Part shown: piece after piece, positions 57,223-64,000 of the stretch
How positions within the stretch are numbered: position 1 is the stretch's first letter
How the letters are laid out: every line of letters starts with the position of its first letter
DNA from: Linanthus parryae
Taxonomy: Eukaryota; Streptophyta; Magnoliopsida; Ericales; Polemoniaceae
Direction of reading: 5' to 3'
Length of the DNA stretch: 64,000 nt
Assembly (NCBI GenBank): GCA_023055425.1
Contig: JALGPY010000012.1
Span: 10,723,922-10,787,921 of the forward strand
Translations under genes and position numbers: made by a program
The notes under the pieces: model-generated
Databases searched by the model: none
Told to the model about the DNA's origin: nothing
The model's input: only the letters and a program-made list of their open reading frames with translations

Positions 57223-58941
57223 AAGTAGTTTCAATTTGATAACTCTTTGAAGCATTGTTTATGTTTTATTATTATGGAATACAAGTTTATGTTTTGTTTC
57301 ATGAGAGTTAAATATTTTCTTTATTATTGTTCATATTCTCTCATATTTCTCTAATTGAATATGACTCATGTAATGGTGTATTCACAATGATGCATCAATT
57401 GATATTATTATTTCATATGTTCCATGATACTCTAACTATTCTAGCGATTGAATTATATATTTAAAGAATTTCTCGCTTAAATTTTGAGTATCTGTATTTT
57501 AATTGAGTATGAGAAACAATTTATTTGATTAGTCTTTCTCTGAATTATTCTTTGTGATTATTATATTGTTTATTAAAACTTCACTTGATCTTGGGTGTAA
57601 GTGTTGTTTTTCAGTATCATAAGAACACGATTATATTATGCAAACTATGAAGACAAGGGTTAGTTTTTACGATCTGATAGAATTTGAAGCATTCATGTAG
57701 AGTAAGATGAAGACCGGTCTTATTTTTTTTATTTTGAAATTCAAATAGATTTTTTGTCCTAGAGTTGAAAAAATGGGAGATTGAAACATGATGATACAAA
57801 TTTTATCAATTTAGGATCCTGTATAGTTCCTAGACAGTTTTCAATTCTGGTACAAAAACTCTCAGATCATGCGTGCGTTTTATAGGTTCAATATAAATGA
57901 TCTGAGAGCTCTTTATTATAACTTTAGTGATGCTAACTAGGGGTGTTCATGAACCGACCGGACCGAAGGAATTGGACCGCACCAAACCAAATTGCATCAA
58001 ATCGTCGGTTCTATTCAATTTTAATACACTTTGCGGTTTTCATTTTTCTAAAACTAAACTGGGCCATTATCGAACCGGACCGAAAACGGATAACTAACTA
58101 CAAATTGGACCGAAACTATATTGTGCATTCAAATTGTATAAAATTATTAGTAGCTAATGTGTGTGGAGCTACTAGCTCATTAGTGATTTGAGTATCGATC
58201 ATTAGCATATATTGACAATTTATTGCCAATCTTTCAAGTGAACATAAATCTTATTTTTCACAATTCTAATTTGGCATCTAAAATTCTATATATGTTGTGT
58301 GTATACATAAACACTACATGAAAATTTAATAACCTAGACACAGAAGTAGAACTTCAAGCATCTTTATAGGTATGTTTTAATTGAACTTCAAGCATCTCAT
58401 TTTATATATTGATTATATTTGTGTTTTACTTTATATTGACTTATTTAATTTATATTTATTGAAAACTTTTTATAAGTAAATAATAATTTTTTTCTTAATT
58501 AAAGAAGAATAATTGTTGGCAGCTTAATATATTTTTCAAATTGAAGGTTTTGAAACTTAATTTGATCTTTTATCTTTAAATTAAATTTATTTATTTAGTA
58601 TTTGATAATAAGTAGGAATCTGGTATCTATGGTAAAACTCTTTTTTATTTGATTTAATTATCTTTAATTAAGTTTTTGACTTTAATTAGTTTTCCAAATG
58701 TCTAAATCATATCATATTTTTTCTAGAAGTCTCTTTTCTTGGAATGTAAGTTTCCTCACTCTATATATTGAGTCCTTGGTTTGGGGAGAAAATCAAGAGA
58801 GCTGTGAGTGAGACAATCTCCCAATTCAGCGTGAGAGAGAGAGAGAGAGACTGCTCCAGCTAGGGTTCGACCATCAATAGAGAGCCAGTCATCCCTTCCT
58901 CTTTCCGACAACCCAGAGAGAGAAGAATTCTTTGGGGTTCG
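57223..58941 (+). repeat. repeat R copy 2
   Basis: 1719 bp matching 32133-32749 plus 42611-43727. It has no Athila insertion: the sequence reads ACAGTTTTCAATTCTGG at about 57835-57850, the pre-insertion site. It carries the same hAT-like terminus (57938) and GA run (58832-58850). Interrupted at 58942 by a copia LTR. Confidence 0.9.
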
Positions 58942-60484
58942 TGTTGGAATTGTGCCCTAGAGGCAATCTATGAATTGTGACATTTATGGATTTACGATTC
59001 ATTATGTTATCGATATAAAGATATGTAACATGAATGAAGTCCTTAGAATATAAGTGTTATATTCTTAAATATCCCTCGTCGATTATAATGATTAATAGGA
59101 CAATCATCTATAGACTAGTATGGGGTTGGATTGATATGGAGATATCATGATCCAACACATGGGTGTGCATTAAGGGTAATGGCGCACCGGATTGACCCAT
59201 CTCCGAGAAGGCTACATACACGTTATGTTAAGTCACAAGCCCTTCTCGCGGTGCAACGGTATTGTCATCCTTAGACTTGAAGTCACTAGATATTCTAGTT
59301 GTGGAATATTGTGATCTTGGTAGCGTCAAACGCTACACCGTAACTGGGTAGTTATAAAGGCGTGTATTGGATACAATAAGAATCAAGCTTAGAGATCGTA
59401 GTGGACGTAGATAGGATTTGTCCCTCCCACATAACGGGAGCAAATATCCTAGGCCATTCAAGGGATAGTGCTTATAAAATGTCTGGCCAGACTCAAATAA
59501 ATCAATATGGGATATTGATGTTATTTGCACGAATAAGGCTATTCCCATGGATCGAGAAACTATGGATTGGATATACGAGTGTGACTTGTATGTCTCGTGT
59601 CCAATCCGGATATTGGGACAAAGGGATGAGACAATTACTTGCACAAGGTTTGTCATGATGACTATTCTATTTGTTGGCTAGAATGGATGTCTTGCTAGAG
59701 GCCGCTCCATATTAGTAAATAGTTACTACCAACTAAATAGAGCATATGGGGTCACACGCCATATAGGGGTGAACTAGACTTGGCAAATAATTAATTAATA
59801 TGATTAATTAATTAGAAGGATCAAATCGCAACAACTTGCTAACTTAGTAGGACTAATATGCAAGTTGGCCTAATTCATGTAGAGACATTATTAGGATTTT
59901 CCAAGGTGGCCTAATTCATGTAGAGACATTATTAGGATTAATGGGCAAATAGAACTAATCCATGTATGGACATGATTAGGACTAGTTTGCAAAAGGGGAC
60001 TAATCTGAATTCTAGTAGGACTAGAATAGGGCCTTTAGGTAGTTAACAAGGAGTTGTTGGACTATATAAAGGATGTTCCTTCCTTCCTTCCCACACTAAT
60101 GCTCATAACATAAGTGAGTGGGAGAAAAAAGGAGAGAGAGAAAAATCCCACAAGGGGCCGAACCCCCTTGGGATTGCCGCCCCTACCCGTCGGCCCTAAA
60201 GGAAGCCGAGTCCTCCTTGGTTTGTCTCGTTTTGCGTGATTCTTCTTCCTCTTCCTCTTTCCGGGCTAGCACCAAGGATTGGAAGATCTAGATCTCACCT
60301 CTAGGCGTGGATCATCCGTAGAGACGTGACACAATTCGCGTTTGAAGTCATCAAAGGAGAACCCTAAGGTGTGTTAATTGATTTCTTCCTTTACCATCGT
60401 TATGTCTCTTGACTTGTGATCCTTGGAGGGTTTTGCATGGTTAATTATTGTTTCCGATGCGCATCCATGAATCAAAACCCAACA
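58942..60484 (+). repeat. 5' LTR of the plus-strand family 2 copia element
   Basis: 1543 bp, TGTTGGAATTGTGCCC...AACCCAACA. It contains a 41 bp tandem duplication (59866-59898 and 59907-59939, TGGCCTAATTCATGTAGAGA and so on), absent from the LTR at 30584-31984. Confidence 0.92.
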
Positions 60485-60485
60485 G

Positions 60486-60498
60486 TGGTATCAGAGCC
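60486..60498 (+). promoter_or_regulatory. copia primer binding site
   Basis: TGGTATCAGAGCC, one base after the LTR end. Complementary to initiator tRNA-Met. Confidence 0.93.
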
Positions 60499-62150
60499 AC
60501 AGGTCGTAGAGCATAAACATGGTTTATGTGTTACGTTGTTGATAGTTTTACACCTTAAAATTGTTGTTTATCGCGTAAAACAAGACAAATCAAGCATATG
60601 ATGCAATTTGTCAATAATCAATCATAACAAGACCTAGTTTTTGCATTGGATGCATGAATTAGTGATTTTGAGAAATTTTAGGATCTTAGATCTAGGGTTT
60701 GGGCATCCTTGGGGAAGAAGGAGTTCTTCCCAAACAAGGAAACAACCAAACTTGGGCACCAAGCAAGGGAGTTGTTTCGGAAACAACTCCCATAGGAGGT
60801 TCGCCCCCCCCCCCTAGGGGACCGCCCCTCCTTGCTTGCCGCCCAAGCAAGGCTCGGCCTAGGGGCCCGGGCAGCCCTAGCCCGCGGCCTAGCCGCGTGG
60901 GCTAGGGGCCGGTCGGCCCTAGGCCCTTGCGGTTCTTTTTGGGCACGGGCAATTGGATTGTTGGGTCCATGGACCGTTTTAACCGTAGAAATCCTAAAAT
61001 CAATTAAAATTGACCAAGCGCGTTAAAATTGGATTTTAACTGTTTATGTGCAAATCGCATGGTGATTGGGTATGGCCTTAGGATGTGGTTTGATGTGGAT
61101 TTTTAATTTTTGTGTTTTGGTTTACGGCCTGCGAGCTAATCAATTAATTGTAATAATTAATTAGGGTTTTATGGCCTGCGAGCCATTTTTTTTTCAACTT
61201 TTGAGATTTATTTTATTTATTATAGTTGTTAGCTAGTGCTAGGTAGAATAGATTGTTAGCCAAGATTGAAGAAAAGAAGCCCAAAGCCAAAAAAGGAGCC
61301 ACGAAATATGGAGCATGGAACATGGAGCATTCCACATGACTATGAAGGACGGACCAAAAGATGAAGACGCATGGAGATGTGTTTGCTTTTAGGGTTCATA
61401 GATAATTCCATTGGTTTGGAATTATCTTAGTCTAGAAAAGGCCATATCCACATCACGTTTTTTTTTGTTTTGTGGTTGTTTATTCTATTGTCTTATTATT
61501 TTGTGGTTTGTGTATGGATGATGCATGCAATTAGGATAATAAGATAATTAGACAACCCGGATCTATTATTTGGAGTTGTGCCCAAACTCAAATGGATAGA
61601 TTAGTTGATATGGATCAACAAAAACAATTAAAATTGAATTTAAAAATCCCTCAAAATTCAAATATTTTGTTCTTGCCTTCTTGTTATTTAAACACTCATT
61701 ATCATCATTATTTATCAAGTTCGTGCGTGCCAAAGCATGGCGACTTGGTTCATAATGATGGAATTCGATGGCACAAGCTAGTAATGTGCAACTGTTTAAA
61801 TAAGAGGTTGAACACAACTAGGCTATTAATGTGATTAAGAAACCTAGAGGCAATCAATTGGGATTATCCATAAGGATGCATAAATAAGGAGTTATTTGCC
61901 CAATTGAACCAAGAGTTGCATAAGGGATGCAATTGGAATTATTCCTACCTAAAGTAGTCGGATTATGGGTGACTTGCCAAAGCAAGCTCATAAGGAGATG
62001 AAACATGGATCTTGTCCCACTAGAAAATATAATGATATTTTCCGCATTAATATCTTGAGGGTTATTAATCCATAGAAAAATAGTGGGAGCTATGTTTAAC
62101 AATTTAAATCCTTGTTAAATATAGTTAAACGTCACAAACTTTGCATAATC
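60499..62150 (+). other. copia family 2 leader (plus strand)
   Basis: Non-coding. GC-rich block at 60790-60930 (GGGGCCGGTCGGCCC-type words, a C run at about 60806), duplicated TGGCCTGCGAG/TTACGGCCTGCGAG words at 61122-61136 and 61171-61184, and the conserved TTTTCCGCATTAATAT segment at about 62038. The same parts are found in the minus-strand copies. Confidence 0.65.
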
Positions 62151-64000
62151 CTATTATGTTGAATACCCATGGCATTAAATAAACAAAAGCACGACTTTAT
62201 CTAGACTGGTATAAAATTGAGAATTGTTCTCAAATAAGTAAGAATTTGTTGTACTTCGTAGAACATAAAGATCTCTTCCACAGACTACCATACACTAAAA
62301 CTTATTAAATGAACCCCAAATAATGGTTCTTTGGTTATGACTTGCCTCATGATTAGCCGCCATGAACTCTGAGCTTTGGAAGCAAGAATAGAAACATGGA
62401 GAAGTATGATATGATCATACATTGAAAGAAGCTCTTTCAAAAGAGCGAGCTAGACATGAAAGGTTTGAAGTGTTGCTCCACGTTGCGTTATGCAAATAAG
62501 CTAATTCAATATGATTGAAACATTAGTGAATGGGCATTATCTATGAGATAGATAAAGAATAAACGGTTATTCACCCAAGTGGACCAAGAATTGCATTGGA
62601 TGCAATTATAGTTTTGTTTCAAAGTTGATTTACTCAATATGATTGAAAAATCACTAAACAAAACACTAATAATGGGCATGGGGAAAGTTGTTAAAGGTTA
62701 ACAACATGGGTAAGGGCAAAAGTTTTGCGCCGACCCCATGGGTATAAAGCAAGCCTGTTGCTGAAGCCAAGTTGCCTTAAAGTCCCATAGGTAATGTAAA
62801 GGAAGAGAGACTACCCAAAGTACATGGAAGTAAGTAATAATGAAATTGTGAATTCCAATTTAGGTATTCTTGTTATAAAATTCATTGTGTCTATCTCATC
62901 ATCAAGATTATATGATACTAGATGATGATCTCACATTTATAGAAATGTGGAGGATCTCAAGAGATGGAGACAATTGGATAAGGAAGAAATAATCCTACAC
63001 GTGGGGCTATGAAGCAAAGGGTTGCTGAATAAGCCGTAGGGAATTATTTCTACCTTTAAGAAATTTTTCATGAATTAGATAAAAGTGATTATGTCCCTAC
63101 TATGAGTAGGATCATTATCATAGTTTCTTGTTTGGACAAGAAAGCCTCTTATCATAATAAAGGACAAATGTTGTTCCATTTATTATGATATGCATTATGG
63201 TAATGCAATTTTGTTTAAGTGGATTCTATATCCATGACCATGATAATTTCATCTATAACATTAATACCTAGAGGTTTGCATATAATGATATGAACTTCAA
63301 TTATCTTTAGCATTATCGTTTAGGCCCCATTAATAAGAGATACATATCTAGAACTCCATAAGGATGGATTTCTGGAACTCATTTGATTATTGAATCATAT
63401 GAGACATGTAAGACTTATTAGGCAAGGATATGATCTTTTGGGAATCATACATATTGACGTATGAAGGCCGCTAAGCACAAAAGCTAAAGATGGTTTTCAG
63501 TACTTCATCATATTTACTGATAGGATCAGAGAAATATGGATTTGTGTATCTTATGAAGAAACAAATCAGAATCCTTTGAATTTTTCAAAGTATTCAGGAA
63601 TGAAGTAGAGAACCAGCTTGGCAAAAGTATTAGGGCTCTACGATTGGATCGTAGAGGAGAGTACTTGAGCCAAGATTTTGACAAGAATCTATGGGAGTGT
63701 TGGATATGATCCAAAACTCGCTCCACCTAGCACGCCACATGGGTTTGGCGTGTCTAAAAGGAGAGTTCGAACCTTGTAGGACACGGTTCGGTCCATGATG
63801 AGTCAAACAGAACTTCCAGTTTACTTTTGGGGGCTATGTTCTAATTACAGCAAATTTTGCCCTTAACCTTCTTCCATCAAAAATGGACTATGAATAACAC
63901 CATATGAGATATGGACTAGGAAATGTCCTAGTATGTCATTCATAAAGATTTGGGGTTATGAAGTTTATGTAAAAGAGTTTACAAATAAACTTGGACCCAA
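62151..64000 (+). pseudogene. copia gag, protease and integrase relics (plus strand)
   Basis: Gag traces at 62150-62700, a Lys-rich knuckle/protease region at 62690-62960, a pre-integrase segment near 63270-63400 (ELHKDGFL readable) and an integrase core from about 63450 with LDRRGEYLSQ near 63645. Unlike units 1-3, the codon after the second catalytic Asp region is not a stop here. Many frame breaks; no protein can be made. Confidence 0.75.

Larger units (their letters stand above)
58942..64000 (+). mobile_element. Ty1/copia family 2 element, plus strand, 3' part outside window
   Basis: 5' LTR, primer site, leader, and gag, protease and integrase relics in order. It resembles the 25410-31984 element throughout, including the rearranged gag region. 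GTTCG (58937-58941) is the likely left target duplication; copy 1 of R shows the uninterrupted site GGGGTTCGGCC near 43716-43727. Confidence 0.88.

Overview
The window is nuclear DNA of a flowering plant, probably a eudicot. The copia primer sites match initiator tRNA-Met, there are Tekay-type chromovirus and Athila-type Ty3/gypsy elements, and one intron-containing host gene encodes a plant GTE-type bromodomain protein with a NET domain. Almost everything else is nested LTR retrotransposons and small DNA transposons. No rRNA, functional tRNA gene, CRISPR array or bacterial-type operon is seen.

Layout. 1-18143: tandem Ty1/copia array on the minus strand (internal, LTR A, internal, LTR B, internal), adjoining units sharing one LTR; unit 2 carries an 803 bp PIF/Harbinger-like element. 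18144-25014: 5'-truncated, decayed Tekay-like chromovirus on the plus strand with a 3 kb 3' LTR. 25015-31984: older, more degraded copia relative on the minus strand, with one complete LTR. 31985-43727: long repeat R (copy 1), split by a complete young Athila-derived element (32750-42610) that has near-identical 1676 bp LTRs, a TTTTC target duplication and a 705-codon gag-protease frame but no reverse transcriptase or integrase. 43728-46030: low-coding sequence with a hAT-like fragment. 46034-51378: bromodomain gene, with a SINE in its first intron. 51768-57222: copia fragment, gypsy fragment, hAT MITE and an Athila-like solo LTR, nested. 57223-58941: repeat R (copy 2). 58942-64000: copia element of the family of the 25015-31984 element, plus strand, running off the window.

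The two copies of R act as each other's empty site. Copy 2 shows the site before the Athila-derived insertion, and copy 1 shows the site before the right-hand copia insertion. The relative order of several insertions can therefore be read directly. The most unusual items are the gag-only Athila derivative with its palindrome cluster and retained hairpin, the shared-LTR copia array whose units carry mosaic sets of the same lesions, and the bromodomain gene that has lost the two hallmark acetyl-lysine pocket residues.
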